A DNA stretch of 64,000 bases from Planctomycetales bacterium (GCA_026400835.1 JAPLOA010000080.1:62001-126000), one strand, 5' to 3'. Shown: positions 45,329 to 56,213, counted from the first letter of the stretch. The notes: generated by a model from the sequence alone, not told the origin. Program-made: numbers and translations.

Positions 45329-46234
45329 ATGTCTGAACCGCTTGCCTGGATCAACGGACTTCTGCAGCCATTTTCTCAGACAGGTCTTCCTGTCTGGGAT
45401 CTTGGCGTTGTGGCCGGCGCGGCGGTAACGGAGATGGCTCGTACCTATCATCATCGACCGTTTCGACTGGATCAGCATATTAGCCGGCTGACAAATTCGC
45501 TCAGCGCGTTGGGGTTTCCTCGGCGTTGGAGCAGTGAGGAACTAGCCACGGCGGCGCAAGAGATAATTCGACACAATGCCGCACTGATTTCGAAGAACCA
45601 GGACCTTGGTATCGTGCTGTTTTCGACAGCCGGTTCGAACCCCACTTATCTGGCTGGTCTTGCTGATCAGTCGACAACGGTGATCCACACATTTGTGCTG
45701 CCATTCCAATTGTGGTACCCCGGTCTTCAGCATGGCGTGCGGCTGCGAATTCCCGATGTTCGACAGATTCCTGATGACTGCTTTCCAGTAGAACATAAGG
45801 TTCGGAACCGACTGCATTGGTGGCTGGCCGATCAGCAGGCTGCCAGGCTTGAACCGGGAAGTAAAGCATTGCTGCTTGATCATGCCGGATTCATCACCGA
45901 GACCAGCACATCGTGTTTCTTCTTCGTTCGTGACGGAAAGATCTCTACGCCCGATCGAGGAATCCTGAAGAGTCTCAGCTCTGAGATAGTTGAGGAACTG
46001 GCGTCGGTTCTACAAATCCCATTTTGTCGGCGGCAGATTTCTGCTGATGAGTTATTGTCGGCCGACGAAGCATTTCTATCATCAACTCCGGTCGGCCTGC
46101 TGCCCGTGAGCCATATCGACGGCCGACGATTCGAGATCTCTCAGCCAGCGTCAGTTTTTTCGAGATTAATGGCGAAGTGGGAAACGCTGACCGGGCTGAA
46201 TCCGGCTCAGCAGATATTGGATGCAGGGACCTGA
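45329..46234 (+). CDS. PLP-dependent aminotransferase class IV
   Basis: A 301-residue fold-type IV enzyme. Catalytic Lys in PVEHKVRNRLHWW, Glu in GFITETSTSCFFFV (PLP ring), and GRPF-like RPFRLDQHISRL near the start mark the branched-chain aminotransferase/D-amino-acid transaminase/aminodeoxychorismate lyase group. Which of the three is not clear from sequence; LSSTPVGLLPV in the last third differs from typical IlvE. It is preceded by 120 bases and is convergent to dnaE2 with a 74-base gap. Confidence 0.9.
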   Translation: MSEPLAWINGLLQPFSQTGLPVWDLGVVAGAAVTEMARTYHHRPFRLDQHISRLTNSLSALGFPRRWSSEELATAAQEIIRHNAALISKNQDLGIVLFSTAGSNPTYLAGLADQSTTVIHTFVLPFQLWYPGLQHGVRLRIPDVRQIPDDCFPVEHKVRNRLHWWLADQQAARLEPGSKALLLDHAGFITETSTSCFFFVRDGKISTPDRGILKSLSSEIVEELASVLQIPFCRRQISADELLSADEAFLSSTPVGLLPVSHIDGRRFEISQPASVFSRLMAKWETLTGLNPAQQILDAGT

Positions 46235-46308
46235 TACGGAAAGCAGAATTCTACAAACCAGACATTAACGCGCTCCGGCTGATGGCAGCCCCGGGATTGC
46301 TCGTTGCA

Positions 46309-49300
46309 TCAGCGGAAATTCCGGGACTTCGAATCGATCTGCGCCAGCATCTTGCTGACATCATCCAGTCGCTCACAAACCACATGGATGACATCGCCTT
46401 CTCGTTGCAAACGGCCTGTCGCGAGAATAACTGATGCAAAACGCGCGGTCTGACGGAAGTGCTGCCAAACGGATGGGTACACAACCAGATTGGCAATTCC
46501 TGTCTCATCTTCCAGCGTTACAAATGTGATGCCGCTGGCAGTAGACGGACGTTGACGCATCAATACCAAACCGGCCACTTTGACTCGACGATCCGGCTCC
46601 AGTTCACTCAGCTGCTCTGACGTGACGGCCTTCAGCAGGATAAGCTGCTCACGAAGAAAACTCACGGGATGTTTTCGCAGCGTCAGGCCAGCCGACGAAT
46701 AATCTTCTACCACTTCTTCCTGAGCCGACATCTCTGGCAGCTCCGGAGATGGCTCGTCAACGGCAGGAATTCGTTCGTCGTCAAACAAGGGAAGACGATC
46801 GCGTGACGGTAAGGATTTCCAGTAGGCACTCCTGCGATCAATCTCAAGTGAAGCAAACGCATCGGCACGAGCCAGTAATTGCAGGACAGACCGACTGAGT
46901 TGTGTGCGACGCGCAAATTCCTCCAGTGAGCGAAACTGACCACCGAGTCGCCGCGCGTCTTCGATCGTCCTTGCATACTCTTCCGAGAAACCTCGCAGCA
47001 GACGAAACCCAAGCCGCAGGGCATGAGACTGATCACGATGCGAAAATGGGGATTTACCAGGATCTACAGGTTGCTTCTGAGCTTCCAAAGTGCAGTCCCA
47101 GTCACTGGCATTTACGTCAGTCGGAAGGAGCATGACTCCATGCTCGCGAGCATCGCGAACAAGTTGTGCGGGAGCATAAAACCCCATTGGCTGACTATTG
47201 ATCAACGCAGCGGCAAAGACAGCCGGGTAATAGCGCTTTATCCACGATGACACATAAACCAGCAGCGCGAAGCTGGCGGCATGAGATTCCGGAAACCCAT
47301 ACTCTCCGAAACCGCTGATTTGCCTGAAGACACGTTCGGCGAATTCACCATCGTATCCTCGTTCGATCATTCCCTTCACCAGCTTTTCATGAAATTTCGC
47401 AATAATACCCGTCTTCCGCCACGCCCCCATCGCGCGGCGAAGCTGATCGGCTTCTCCCGGAGTAAACCCGGCTGCCACTATCGCCAGACGCATCGCCTGT
47501 TCCTGAAAGATCGGGACTCCCAAAGTCTTGTGGAGCACTGACCGTACGGCCGCGTTGGGATACTCAACCGGCTCTTCTCCAGCACGACGCCGCAGATAAG
47601 GATGAACCATGTCCCCTTGAATCGGTCCCGGACGCACGATCGCGACTTCGATCACCAGGTCGTAGAAGCAATGAGGCTTCAATCGTGGCAACATGCTCAT
47701 CTGCGCGCGACTTTCGATCTGAAACACGCCAACCGTATCGGCCGCGCTGACCATATCGTAAACCTGAGGATCCTCTGACGGCACATTCGCCAAAGTTAAC
47801 TTGCGACCGTGATGTTTCTGAATCAGATCGAACGCTCGTCGTATACAGCTCAGCATTCCCAGCGACAGACAATCAACTTTCAGCAATCCCAGTGCATCGA
47901 GATCGTCCTTGTCCCATTGAATAACCGTTCGCCCCGGCATGGACGCATTCTCAATGGGGACTAGCTCGCTCAGAAGTCCGCGTGACATCACCATGCCACC
48001 GGAATGTTGCGAAAGATGTCGGGGGAATGTCAGCAAAGAATTCAGCAGTTCCAGCAGCCGACGTCCCAGTTTTGATTCGGGATCCATTCCTCCTTCGCGC
48101 ATTCGCTCCGGGAACAATTCCGCGCGATCAACATGTTCCATCTGTCCGGCCAATTTGTCGATTCGATCGTTCGACAGAGCAAGCGCTCTGCCGATATCAC
48201 GAATTGCCGAGCGTGGGCGATACGTGATCACAGCTCCAGTCATTCCCGCCCGATCACGACCATAGCGATCGAAAAGATACTGAAGCACTTCCTCTCGACG
48301 CTCGTGCTCAAAATCCACGTCGATATCCGGCGCTTCATTGCGTTCTCGACTGACGAATCGCTCGAATAAAACATCAATGCGGCTGGGATCGACTGAGGTA
48401 ACTCCGAGGCAAAAACAGACCACAGAATTTGCCGCCGAGCCGCGTCCCTGACACAAAATCCCGCGTTCACGAGCAAAGCGGACCAGATCATAGACCGTCA
48501 AAAAATAGGCTTCGTAATGGAGTTCTTCGATCAAAGTCAGTTCATGCTGGATCAGATCGCGAATCTTCGGCGGGACACCTTCGGAATATCTCTTCGCCGC
48601 GCCGGCCCATGTGAGTCCGGCCAGATGTTCGATCGGAGAGACACCTGTTGGAATCAATTCTTCAGGGTACTCATAACGAAGTTCATCGAGGGAGAAGCGG
48701 CAACGGTCGGCGACTTCAAGAGTTCGCTCAATCAGATCCGTCCGGCCACCGAACAATTCGCTGAGTTCGCTGCCGGACTTCAAATGGCGCTCGCCGTTTT
48801 GAAATAATTCATGCCCCAGCGACTGAAGCGACTGTGAGCAGCGAATGGCGGTAACAACGTCATGTAGTGCGCGACGCCGGGCGACATGATAATGCACATC
48901 ATTCGCAGCCAAGATCGGGATACGACATGTCACTCCTTGCTGCAACCAACGCTGCAACAGGATTTCATCCGCCGGACCGTTATGAAGTTCCGCCAGACCG
49001 TAACAGCGATCAGAAAAAATTTCTCGAAGCTTGAGGAGATCATCGTCTGCAACGGTGCAGGACACCTCCGGCTGAAAGCGGCGTTCGAATCGCAGACGCG
49101 TTTCCGTACTCAGAGGAACACAACAGATGAGTCCGTCGGCATGTTCGGCAACGTCGCTCACAGTCAGCCGACATTCTCCTTTGGGTGCGCGACGACGGCC
49201 AACGGTGATCAATCTCGAAAGCCGACCATAGGCCGCTCGATCTGAAGCCAGTAGAACCAGAGCAGGGCCATCCGACGGAACGATTTCCGCACCGATCAGG

Positions 49301-49602
49301 AGCCGCAACCCCGCTTCTTTTGCCGCCACATGAGCCCGGACTACTCCCGCGAGGGAATTTCGATCCGTGACCGCCAATGAGTGAAGTCTCAGTTCCTTCG
49401 CTCGCGCAGCAAGTTCGTCAGCGTGGGAAGCCCCCTCAAGAAAGGAGTAATTTGTACGACAATGCAGTTCGGCATAGGGCAGGGAAGGTTCCAGTTCCGC
49501 TTGCAAAACACTGTCGTCGGAATGCGTCACAGCAGAGAAAACGTCTGCAGGATGACTGGACGTCAGGCGTTGTCGGCGTTTTGACGGTGGAGGATCTGGC
49601 AT
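46309..49602 (-). CDS. dnaE2: Error-prone DNA polymerase DnaE2
   Basis: A 1097-residue C-family polymerase. It has an N-terminal PHP domain (YAELHCRTNYSFLEGASHADELA), palm with catalytic PDIDVDFEHERREEV, fingers/thumb with GRGSAANSVVCFCLGVT, and a C-terminal OB fold (AGLVLMRQRPSTASGITFVTLED). It matches DnaE2 rather than replicative DnaE1: shorter, and lacking the extra C-terminal region. DnaE2 does damage-induced, mutagenic translesion synthesis with ImuA and ImuB; neither is adjacent. No LexA box was recognised. It is divergent from the GarR-like gene. Confidence 0.94.
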   Translation of the reverse strand: MPDPPPSKRRQRLTSSHPADVFSAVTHSDDSVLQAELEPSLPYAELHCRTNYSFLEGASHADELAARAKELRLHSLAVTDRNSLAGVVRAHVAAKEAGLRLLIGAEIVPSDGPALVLLASDRAAYGRLSRLITVGRRRAPKGECRLTVSDVAEHADGLICCVPLSTETRLRFERRFQPEVSCTVADDDLLKLREIFSDRCYGLAELHNGPADEILLQRWLQQGVTCRIPILAANDVHYHVARRRALHDVVTAIRCSQSLQSLGHELFQNGERHLKSGSELSELFGGRTDLIERTLEVADRCRFSLDELRYEYPEELIPTGVSPIEHLAGLTWAGAAKRYSEGVPPKIRDLIQHELTLIEELHYEAYFLTVYDLVRFARERGILCQGRGSAANSVVCFCLGVTSVDPSRIDVLFERFVSRERNEAPDIDVDFEHERREEVLQYLFDRYGRDRAGMTGAVITYRPRSAIRDIGRALALSNDRIDKLAGQMEHVDRAELFPERMREGGMDPESKLGRRLLELLNSLLTFPRHLSQHSGGMVMSRGLLSELVPIENASMPGRTVIQWDKDDLDALGLLKVDCLSLGMLSCIRRAFDLIQKHHGRKLTLANVPSEDPQVYDMVSAADTVGVFQIESRAQMSMLPRLKPHCFYDLVIEVAIVRPGPIQGDMVHPYLRRRAGEEPVEYPNAAVRSVLHKTLGVPIFQEQAMRLAIVAAGFTPGEADQLRRAMGAWRKTGIIAKFHEKLVKGMIERGYDGEFAERVFRQISGFGEYGFPESHAASFALLVYVSSWIKRYYPAVFAAALINSQPMGFYAPAQLVRDAREHGVMLLPTDVNASDWDCTLEAQKQPVDPGKSPFSHRDQSHALRLGFRLLRGFSEEYARTIEDARRLGGQFRSLEEFARRTQLSRSVLQLLARADAFASLEIDRRSAYWKSLPSRDRLPLFDDERIPAVDEPSPELPEMSAQEEVVEDYSSAGLTLRKHPVSFLREQLILLKAVTSEQLSELEPDRRVKVAGLVLMRQRPSTASGITFVTLEDETGIANLVVYPSVWQHFRQTARFASVILATGRLQREGDVIHVVCERLDDVSKMLAQIDSKSRNFR

Positions 49603-49745
49603 CTGCGAAGTGTAAGAGACATGGACGGCGTTGTGGAAGATCCCGCAATAACCGGTATACTTCTCGGTTCTGATGATGATTCGCCGGCTCTGAAAAGGGT
49701 ACGGTGAGAGAAATGTTTGATTAATGGTTCTTCAGGAACAAAGTC

Positions 49746-50666
49746 ATGGCGATCCCTCAAGTTGCACCCGGGAAAACTCGGATTGGCTGGATTGGAACCG
49801 GAGTTATGGGATCCAGCATGTGCGGGCATCTCATGAATGCGGGCTTTTCTGCGACCGTCTATTCTCGAACTAAGCAGAAGGCCGAAGCCCTGATTTCTCG
49901 GGGAGCGACATGGGCCGCGACTCCGAAAGAGGTCTCTCAGAATTCAGACGTGATCTTTTCCATCGTGGGATTTCCGGCTGACGTGCGAGAAGTCATGCTG
50001 GGAGACCAGGGGGCTCTGGCAGGGGCAAAGCCGGGAAATGTTTTGGTTGATATGACAACCAGTCAGCCATCGCTCGCCATCGAAATCCACGAAGCCGCAA
50101 AGCTTGCGGGTGTGCATAGCGTGGATGCTCCAGTTTCCGGTGGAGACATCGGTGCTCGCAATGCCGCTCTTTCGATTATGATTGGTGGAGACGCAGACGT
50201 CGTAAGTTCTTTGCAGCCGATGTGGGAAGCCATGGGCAAGACCATCGTGCATCAGGGACCAGCGGGTTCGGGACAACACACGAAGACAGTCAACCAGATC
50301 CTGATTGCAACAGGCATGATCGGTGTTTGTGAAGCGCTGCTTTACGGATACAAGTCCGGGCTGGATCTGCCAACCGTTTTAAAGTCGGTCTCCAGCGGTG
50401 CTGCGGGAAGCTGGTCGCTGTCAAATCTGGGACCTCGCATCATCGACAACAACTTCGATCCCGGTTTCTTCGTCGAGCATTTCATCAAGGATATGGGGAT
50501 TGCTCTTGAGGAATCACGACGCATGGGGCTTTCCCTGCCGGGTCTGGCCCTTGGTCAACAACTTTACCTGGCGGTGAAAGCGCAGGGATTTGGCCGGAAC
50601 GGGACTCATGCGTTAATGCTGGCACTGGCCAGTCTTTCCGGGATCGACTGGCGAAAACGGGGCTGA
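49746..50666 (+). CDS. NAD(P)-dependent beta-hydroxyacid dehydrogenase (GarR-like)
   Basis: A 306-residue oxidoreductase. The N-terminal Rossmann start [43 protein letters not shown], the catalytic Lys region [12 protein letters not shown] and the C-terminal [14 protein letters not shown] place it in the 3-hydroxyisobutyrate / 2-hydroxy-3-oxopropionate reductase family, which reduces or oxidises short beta-hydroxyacids. The exact substrate is not known. It precedes dapA by 180 bases but need not share its transcript. Confidence 0.92.
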   Translation: MAIPQVAPGKTRIGWIGTGVMGSSMCGHLMNAGFSATVYSRTKQKAEALISRGATWAATPKEVSQNSDVIFSIVGFPADVREVMLGDQGALAGAKPGNVLVDMTTSQPSLAIEIHEAAKLAGVHSVDAPVSGGDIGARNAALSIMIGGDADVVSSLQPMWEAMGKTIVHQGPAGSGQHTKTVNQILIATGMIGVCEALLYGYKSGLDLPTVLKSVSSGAAGSWSLSNLGPRIIDNNFDPGFFVEHFIKDMGIALEESRRMGLSLPGLALGQQLYLAVKAQGFGRNGTHALMLALASLSGIDWRKRG

Positions 50667-50845
50667 TTCGTTTGCAGGTTGCAACTGAAGGCCGTAGAAA
50701 CATCGGCTGAATGTCTTTTCAGGTGGGTCCTCACCAGCACACGCGGTGTCAAAGCGATTGCTGGTATCAATGCGGTTCAGGTTGGAGCCGCAATTAGAAG
50801 TCAATTAGGTTTTCTCTCAGAGTTTTTCGCACAAAGAATTGAGTC

Positions 50846-51745
50846 ATGGCAAGACGTGGTGAATTGTTTTCGGGACTGACAGTGGCCCTTGTGACGCCGA
50901 TGAACAGCGACGGCTCGCTGAACGAGAGCATGCTGAAAGCTCTTGTGGACTTCCACGTTGAAGCCGGAACGGATGGTTTGGTTCCGGTCGGCACAACAGG
51001 CGAAAGTCCGACTCTGTCACATGACGAGCATGAGCGAGTAATTGCGATTACATGCGATCATGCGGCCGGACGAATCAAAGTCATGGCGGGCACAGGATCG
51101 AACAGCACAGCAGAAGCTATCCGCCTGACGGCTTCGGCAAAGCGTGCCGGTGCCACTGGCGCGTTGATGGTCGCACCTTATTACAACAAACCGACACAGG
51201 AAGGCTTCTTTCAGCACTATCGCGCGGTTGCCGAGCATGTTGATCTTCCGATTGTGCTGTATAACATTCCGGGGCGAACTGCCAAGAATATGGAGCCTGA
51301 AACAATCTGCCGGATTGCGGATACCTGCCCGAGTGTCGTGGCAATCAAGGAATCAACAGGATCGATGGACCAGGCGTCTCAGATTCTTGCCGCGTCCGAT
51401 CTGACGGTGCTTTCCGGCGACGACAGCCTTACGTTGCCATTGCTGGCGCTGGGCGGCAGCGGTGTTGTTTCTGTGGCAGGAAACATCGTTCCTCAGGACG
51501 TAAAGGCGATGGTAACCGCATTTCAGACCGGCAACATTGCTAAAGCACAGGAGTTGCACCACAAGCTATTCCCGCTTTGCCGCGACATGCTTGGGCTTTC
51601 AACGAACCCAATTCCTGTAAAGGCAGCCATGAAACTTTTGGGGCGTGATTGCGGTGAAGTTCGCCTGCCGCTGACTCCACTGACAGATTCTCAGCTTGCA
51701 GCACTTCGTACAACACTGCAACGCTACGGACTGCTCAACGTCTGA
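50846..51745 (+). CDS. dapA: 4-hydroxy-tetrahydrodipicolinate synthase family aldolase
   Basis: A 299-residue lyase joining pyruvate and aspartate semialdehyde in lysine/diaminopimelate synthesis. Family marks: [32 protein letters not shown], the Tyr of the proton relay Y139 (VLYNIPGR) and the Schiff-base K168 (VVAIKEST). The Arg of the NIPGR motif is kept, which favours true DapA over related aldolases. It supplies diaminopimelate for peptidoglycan and lysine. It ends at a good terminator. Confidence 0.94.
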   Translation: MARRGELFSGLTVALVTPMNSDGSLNESMLKALVDFHVEAGTDGLVPVGTTGESPTLSHDEHERVIAITCDHAAGRIKVMAGTGSNSTAEAIRLTASAKRAGATGALMVAPYYNKPTQEGFFQHYRAVAEHVDLPIVLYNIPGRTAKNMEPETICRIADTCPSVVAIKESTGSMDQASQILAASDLTVLSGDDSLTLPLLALGGSGVVSVAGNIVPQDVKAMVTAFQTGNIAKAQELHHKLFPLCRDMLGLSTNPIPVKAAMKLLGRDCGEVRLPLTPLTDSQLAALRTTLQRYGLLNV

Positions 51746-51752
51746 CGAAGAC

Positions 51753-51788
51753 AAAAGCCGCTGGAACTTTGGTTTCGGGCGGCTTTTT
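51753..51788 (+). terminator. Intrinsic terminator of dapA
   Basis: AAAAGCCGC (51753-51761) and GCGGCTTTT (51779-51787) pair around a 17-base loop, ending in a T5 run. It starts eight bases after the dapA stop. Confidence 0.8.
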
Positions 51789-51977
51789 AAGTTTCCCGGG
51801 ATACGGAGGAGAGGACGTCGCGAGTTGTCCGCTCCGAATACGTGTGAGTACAATCAACAGAATGCGGAAGCAATTGAGCCAAGGTGTGTTGAGGCACTGC
51901 AGTTATCGCAAGGCCAGATCGCCAGTTTTATGCTCGAAGTCATTTCCCGATTTTCAGTTGTCGCCGAGGGATGAGGT

Positions 51978-53126
51978 ATGAGCGGTTTTTCGTTCGAGAA
52001 TCACTCTTCGTATTTCCACCTTGAGTTTACAAACGAACTCCTCAACATGCCGTGGGAGCAGATCGAAGGAGCGACTAATCGTGTTCTGGAACTCATCCAG
52101 AAATCAAACATCGGCAGTGTCGTCGTGATTGCCCCGACGCTAACTCGGCTGCCAGACGGGCTTCTTGCGAGTCTGCTTCGAATTTGGAAATCATTGGACT
52201 CGCGAACCCGGAATCTGATTTTCGTCACTGAGAGCGACGCGGTGAAGGAATCTTTGCAGATCAGTGGACTACTTGAACATTGGCGTATCATGCCGTCTCG
52301 CGCGGCAGCACTGGCATTTTTGAAATTGGAAGACACCGGCGAACTGGACTTGGTGAAGCCCGGGGAGAAGCCTTCAAAGAGCTTATCGACCGATATGAAG
52401 CAATCAGTATCGACGGAGCCGTTCCCTTTTGAAGCTCACAAGAGATACAACGCGATTCAATGCGACCCACTGCTTTCGAAACTGTCGTGGGCTGACCTTG
52501 AAGCTGCCGTGTCGGCCGCGATATCAAACTTTGAACTTGCTGCGGCCCCCAATCTGTTACTGGATCTTTCACGTCTGACGTACATCAACAGCGGTGTCGT
52601 GGCGGGACTTGTTCGGCTCTGGAAAGCGACTCAGAAACGGCAGGGGCAGTTCTCGGTCGTCAGCCCCCATGAGGACGTGACTTTGGTGCTGAAGACTTCC
52701 GGACTTGCTCGCGTCTGGACAATCACAGATACCAGAGAAGAAGCGGCTTATTCGTTGGGTGTGTCAGAGTCGGCTCTTGTGGAAAAGCGAGAGAGAACTT
52801 TACTCGTTTCCGTCTCAGTCCCATTCTCGATTGTCGCCGCGTTAGCACTGATTCCGATGTTCCTGAAGCGTGAGACGGTACTGGGGGTTAACTCACAGTT
52901 GGCCGCATTGCTGTTAGGATCTGCCGCATTGACGACTGGATTGATCGCCCTGATTAAAGAGGACGGTATACGTCGAAAGCTGGCAGCCGGAGCCGTGTTA
53001 CTGAGCATCATGGTTCTGTCAACGCTGGTGTTTCGAGGTAACCCGATCAGTGTTTTTCGATCACTTCGAGATTTTGCACCAAAGCAGGAAAAAGCGAGCA
53101 CCGTTAAGCCAGTCTCAGCAAAGTAG
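51978..53126 (+). CDS. Double-STAS-domain protein with C-terminal membrane helices
   Basis: A 382-residue protein. Two STAS-type (anti-sigma-antagonist) domains lie at about residues 8-115 and 155-260: NIGSVVVIAPTLTRLPDGLLASLLRIWKSL and LLLDLSRLTYINSGVVAGLVRLW each have the beta-strand then helix of the STAS phosphorylation loop, with the loop Ser in the second (INSGVV). Three helices follow (about 275-345) and then a basic C-terminus (FRSLRDFAPKQEK). STAS domains are usually soluble switch proteins or the tails of sulphate permeases, so two at the N-terminus of a membrane anchor is unusual. The secretion ATPase starts 29 bases after the stop. Confidence 0.7.
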   Translation: MSGFSFENHSSYFHLEFTNELLNMPWEQIEGATNRVLELIQKSNIGSVVVIAPTLTRLPDGLLASLLRIWKSLDSRTRNLIFVTESDAVKESLQISGLLEHWRIMPSRAAALAFLKLEDTGELDLVKPGEKPSKSLSTDMKQSVSTEPFPFEAHKRYNAIQCDPLLSKLSWADLEAAVSAAISNFELAAAPNLLLDLSRLTYINSGVVAGLVRLWKATQKRQGQFSVVSPHEDVTLVLKTSGLARVWTITDTREEAAYSLGVSESALVEKRERTLLVSVSVPFSIVAALALIPMFLKRETVLGVNSQLAALLLGSAALTTGLIALIKEDGIRRKLAAGAVLLSIMVLSTLVFRGNPISVFRSLRDFAPKQEKASTVKPVSAK

Positions 53127-53155
53127 TTCGAATCCTCTTATTGTGGCCGTTCCCC

Positions 53156-54484
53156 ATGAATACCGAAGATGCGTCACCAGGATCGTCCGGTTCTCAACTT
53201 GAGTCACGCACTCCTCTTCCTGCATCACGCAAAGAAACGCGTCTCGGGAATTCTGCTTTAGCTGCAGAACTCTCAGAACTACTCAGCGTTGTTGAGCCAT
53301 CGTCACTCGTTAACGTCATTCTGCAGCGAGGCTTTGCTCATCGAGCGACAGATATCCACCTGGATCCTGCCGAAGAGGGAACTCGAATTCGCTTTCGAAT
53401 TGATGGTGCACTTCAGGACATTGTTCAGGTTCCAGCGGCGAAGGCTCTTCACATCCTCAGTCGAATAAAAGTTCTCGCCGGAATGGATATTACCGACAGG
53501 CGACTTCCTCAGGATGGGCACATTTCAGCGGCTCAACTTGCTGGACTTCCAAGAGATGTGCGCGTGGGCAGCAGCCCGACAATTTATGGGGAACGACTTG
53601 TATTGCGCCTGATGCCCGATGCCACAGAGTTCATCGCGCCGGAGTCCCTGGGTTTTACGGGAGAGCAGATGAACGATGTGCACTCATTGCTTGGGGCTCC
53701 CTATGGCTTACTGCTGGTTGTTGGCCCTGTCGGAGCCGGAAAAACAACGACCGTGTATAGCTTGCTCTCGAGTCTGAACCAGCCGGACAAAAGTATCGTA
53801 ACTATTGAGGATCCCGTTGAGCGACGGATCCCGGGAGCAAATCAGATTCAGGTTGACCCTAAGACAGGACTTCTGTTTACGAATGCTTTGCGAGGCGTTT
53901 TGAGACAGGATCCGAATATCATTTCTATCGGTGAAATTCGCGACGCTGAGACGGCTCAGATCGCCTGCAGAGCTGCCACAACCGGCGTGCTGGTTCTTTC
54001 AACGCTGCATGCCAACAACACGGCTTCGGCGATCGATGTGCTCCGCAACTTTGGCATCTCATCAATGACCATTGCAGATTGTTTGCGTGGCGTAATTGCT
54101 CAACGACTTGTGAGAACGGTCTCTGTGGATTCGCGAGAGGAGTATGCGGCATCCCCGGAGGAATGCTGTTCACTTGGCGTGCCACCGGAAGCACCACCAC
54201 AGTTGGTCCGAGGTATCCCGACGGAACTGAATTTCTATACGGGATTTCGGGGACGTACGGCTGTGTTTGAGACAATGCTGATCACACCCAGTCTCAGAAA
54301 TGCGATCAGTGAAGGTCTGCCTGCCTACAGACTTCGGGAGCAAGCCATAACAGAAGGACTCGCCACGCTGGAAGCATCAGCGAGGACTCTGGTTCTGGAA
54401 AAACGCACGGCGGTCTCAGAACTTCGTCGTTTGATTCACGACATGTCAGTTCAGACACCTCAGCAAACAAATGCAAATGCCTGA
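53156..54484 (+). CDS. GspE/PilB-type secretion or pilus ATPase, short form
   Basis: A 442-residue ATPase. It has a two-lobe core without the usual N-terminal N1 domain: ATDIHLDPAEEGTRIRFRIDG, Walker A GPVGAGKTTT (normally GPTGSGKTT), Asp box TIEDPVE, Walker B SIGEIRDAETA and the His box VLSTLHANN. It would power type II secretion or type IV pilus assembly. The tetracysteine zinc motif of PilB/GspE is not preserved: one ECC remains, and the second pair is missing before GFRGRTAVFE. ATG 53156 begins MNTEDAS; a TTG at 53141 is possible. It is cotranscribed with the double-STAS gene. Confidence 0.9.
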   Translation: MNTEDASPGSSGSQLESRTPLPASRKETRLGNSALAAELSELLSVVEPSSLVNVILQRGFAHRATDIHLDPAEEGTRIRFRIDGALQDIVQVPAAKALHILSRIKVLAGMDITDRRLPQDGHISAAQLAGLPRDVRVGSSPTIYGERLVLRLMPDATEFIAPESLGFTGEQMNDVHSLLGAPYGLLLVVGPVGAGKTTTVYSLLSSLNQPDKSIVTIEDPVERRIPGANQIQVDPKTGLLFTNALRGVLRQDPNIISIGEIRDAETAQIACRAATTGVLVLSTLHANNTASAIDVLRNFGISSMTIADCLRGVIAQRLVRTVSVDSREEYAASPEECCSLGVPPEAPPQLVRGIPTELNFYTGFRGRTAVFETMLITPSLRNAISEGLPAYRLREQAITEGLATLEASARTLVLEKRTAVSELRRLIHDMSVQTPQQTNANA

Positions 54485-54980
54485 AAAGAGAATGATCGCA
54501 ACAGAGAACATCATTGCAGATCAATTTCTCAGGCTCGTGACGATGTCAACAAATCAAACATGGGCTCACGCAGGAACTCGTCCACATCACGGTCACCAGA
54601 GCCGGGCTTTGACTGGATTGTTCCGGAAACAGGAAATTGCAGACTTGCCAATGGACCGTTAACAGCTTTCAGGGACGATCCGAGCAAGATTTGCTCGGAT
54701 TATTGGCAGATTTGAAGCATGGTCAGCAATAATTTCCGGGGAAATTCTTAGACCTCGCGGGTGTTTTTGTGGTCTCCGCTATAATCAGAGGCACAACTCA
54801 CGGAATCAAACCCACGGTTTCTGAAAGAATGATCGAAACCGCGGTCTGAGATTTAAAGACGAATTTGATACAGAGCACGAAGCTGCATCATTCGAGGCTG
54901 GTAGCCGTCTTCTGTCTCGTAACGAATACCGATTGTCGTTTTCCCATAGAAGCTGAATTCAGTCAGTAACCGAGGATTTC
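54485..54980. other. Gap before trpB with a perfect short hairpin
   Basis: 496 bases with no gene. ATCCGAGCAA (54678-54687) and TTGCTCGGAT (54691-54700) form a perfect ten-base stem on a three-base loop, followed by TATTGG, a weak terminator candidate for the upstream gene. CGGTTTC/GAAACCG near 54813-54839 is a smaller palindrome. No riboswitch or trp leader peptide was recognised before trpB. Confidence 0.5.
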
Positions 54981-56213
54981 ATGTCGATTGCAACTACTGC
55001 TCCGGCTGCATCATCTCCCCTCAGCGCTGTGCCGGATGAGCGCGGCCGTTTTGGTGAGTATGGACGGCGATATGTCCCCGAAACACTCATGTATGCCCTT
55101 GATCAACTTTCTCAGGCGTATGAAGATGCGAAACTCGACCCGGAGTTTGATCGACAACTAAAAGACCTGCTGCGTCATTTTGTTGGCCGCCCGAATCCGC
55201 TCTATTTCGCCGAACGTCTGACGGAGAAGTGCGGTGGAGCAAGAATCTACTTCAAGCGAGAAGATCTGAACCACACCGGCGCCCACAAGATTAACAACAC
55301 TATGGGTCAGGTGTTGCTGACCAAAAGAATGGGAAAGACGCGTGTCATCGCAGAGACCGGAGCAGGACAACACGGTGTTGCAACGGCTACAGCGTGTGCT
55401 CGCTTCGGACTTCCCTGTGTCGTCTACATGGGTGAAGAAGATGTGCGACGACAGAAGCTCAATGTCTTCATTATGCGAACGATGGGCGCGGAAGTTCGCC
55501 CTGTGACGACAGGCTCAAGAACTCTGAGAGATGCCATCAACGAAGCGATGCGTGACTGGATGGCTTCGGTGCGAGACACACACTACATCATCGGTAGTGT
55601 TGTTGGCCCGCATCCGTTTCCAATGATGGTTCGCGACTTTCAGGCGATTATCGGCCGCGAGGCTCGGGAGCAATGTCTGAATCAGATCGGTCGACTTCCT
55701 GACGAGGTTGTGGCCTGTGTTGGAGGTGGCTCGAACTCCGCAGGCATGTTCTATCCGTTTGTCGATGACAAAGTCGTGGCGTTGACGGGAGTTGAGGCGG
55801 GTGGTCGAGGCGGAAAGCCTGGCGATCATGCCAGCACGCTGACTCATGGCAAACCGGGAATCCTGCACGGCAGCTACAGTTACGTACTGCAGAACGATGA
55901 CGGCCAGACTTCAGACGTGCATTCGATTTCTGCGGGCCTTGACTATCCAGGTGTTGGGCCGGAACACAGTTACTGGAAAGACTGTGGTCGAGTCAATTAC
56001 GTTAACATACTGGACGACGAAGCGCTCGCTGCTTTCAGTACGATGGCTAAAACGGAAGGCATTCTCCCTGCGATTGAAACCTCACACGCGATTGCCTATG
56101 TCATGAAAGCGGCTGTGCAGCGAAGCAAGGATGACGTAATCGTGGTTTGTTTGTCCGGCCGCGGTGATAAAGATGTGAACGAAGTCGCTCGTCTGACAGG
56201 GCAGGAAATGTAA
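54981..56213 (+). CDS. trpB: Tryptophan synthase beta chain
   Basis: A 410-residue PLP enzyme that condenses indole and serine into tryptophan. It has [15 protein letters not shown] near the start, the PLP Lys K103 in HTGAHKINN, the phosphate loop [13 protein letters not shown] and the C-terminal SGRGDKD. GAGGA precedes ATG 54981. trpA and other trp genes are not in the window, so the enzyme would act with a subunit encoded elsewhere. Confidence 0.97.
   Translation: MSIATTAPAASSPLSAVPDERGRFGEYGRRYVPETLMYALDQLSQAYEDAKLDPEFDRQLKDLLRHFVGRPNPLYFAERLTEKCGGARIYFKREDLNHTGAHKINNTMGQVLLTKRMGKTRVIAETGAGQHGVATATACARFGLPCVVYMGEEDVRRQKLNVFIMRTMGAEVRPVTTGSRTLRDAINEAMRDWMASVRDTHYIIGSVVGPHPFPMMVRDFQAIIGREAREQCLNQIGRLPDEVVACVGGGSNSAGMFYPFVDDKVVALTGVEAGGRGGKPGDHASTLTHGKPGILHGSYSYVLQNDDGQTSDVHSISAGLDYPGVGPEHSYWKDCGRVNYVNILDDEALAAFSTMAKTEGILPAIETSHAIAYVMKAAVQRSKDDVIVVCLSGRGDKDVNEVARLTGQEM

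Noticed and set aside
45630-45665. A GGTTCGAACCCC string resembling a tRNA T-loop
   Set aside because: It is inside the class IV aminotransferase frame; no matching anticodon arm, D arm or acceptor stem is found around it.
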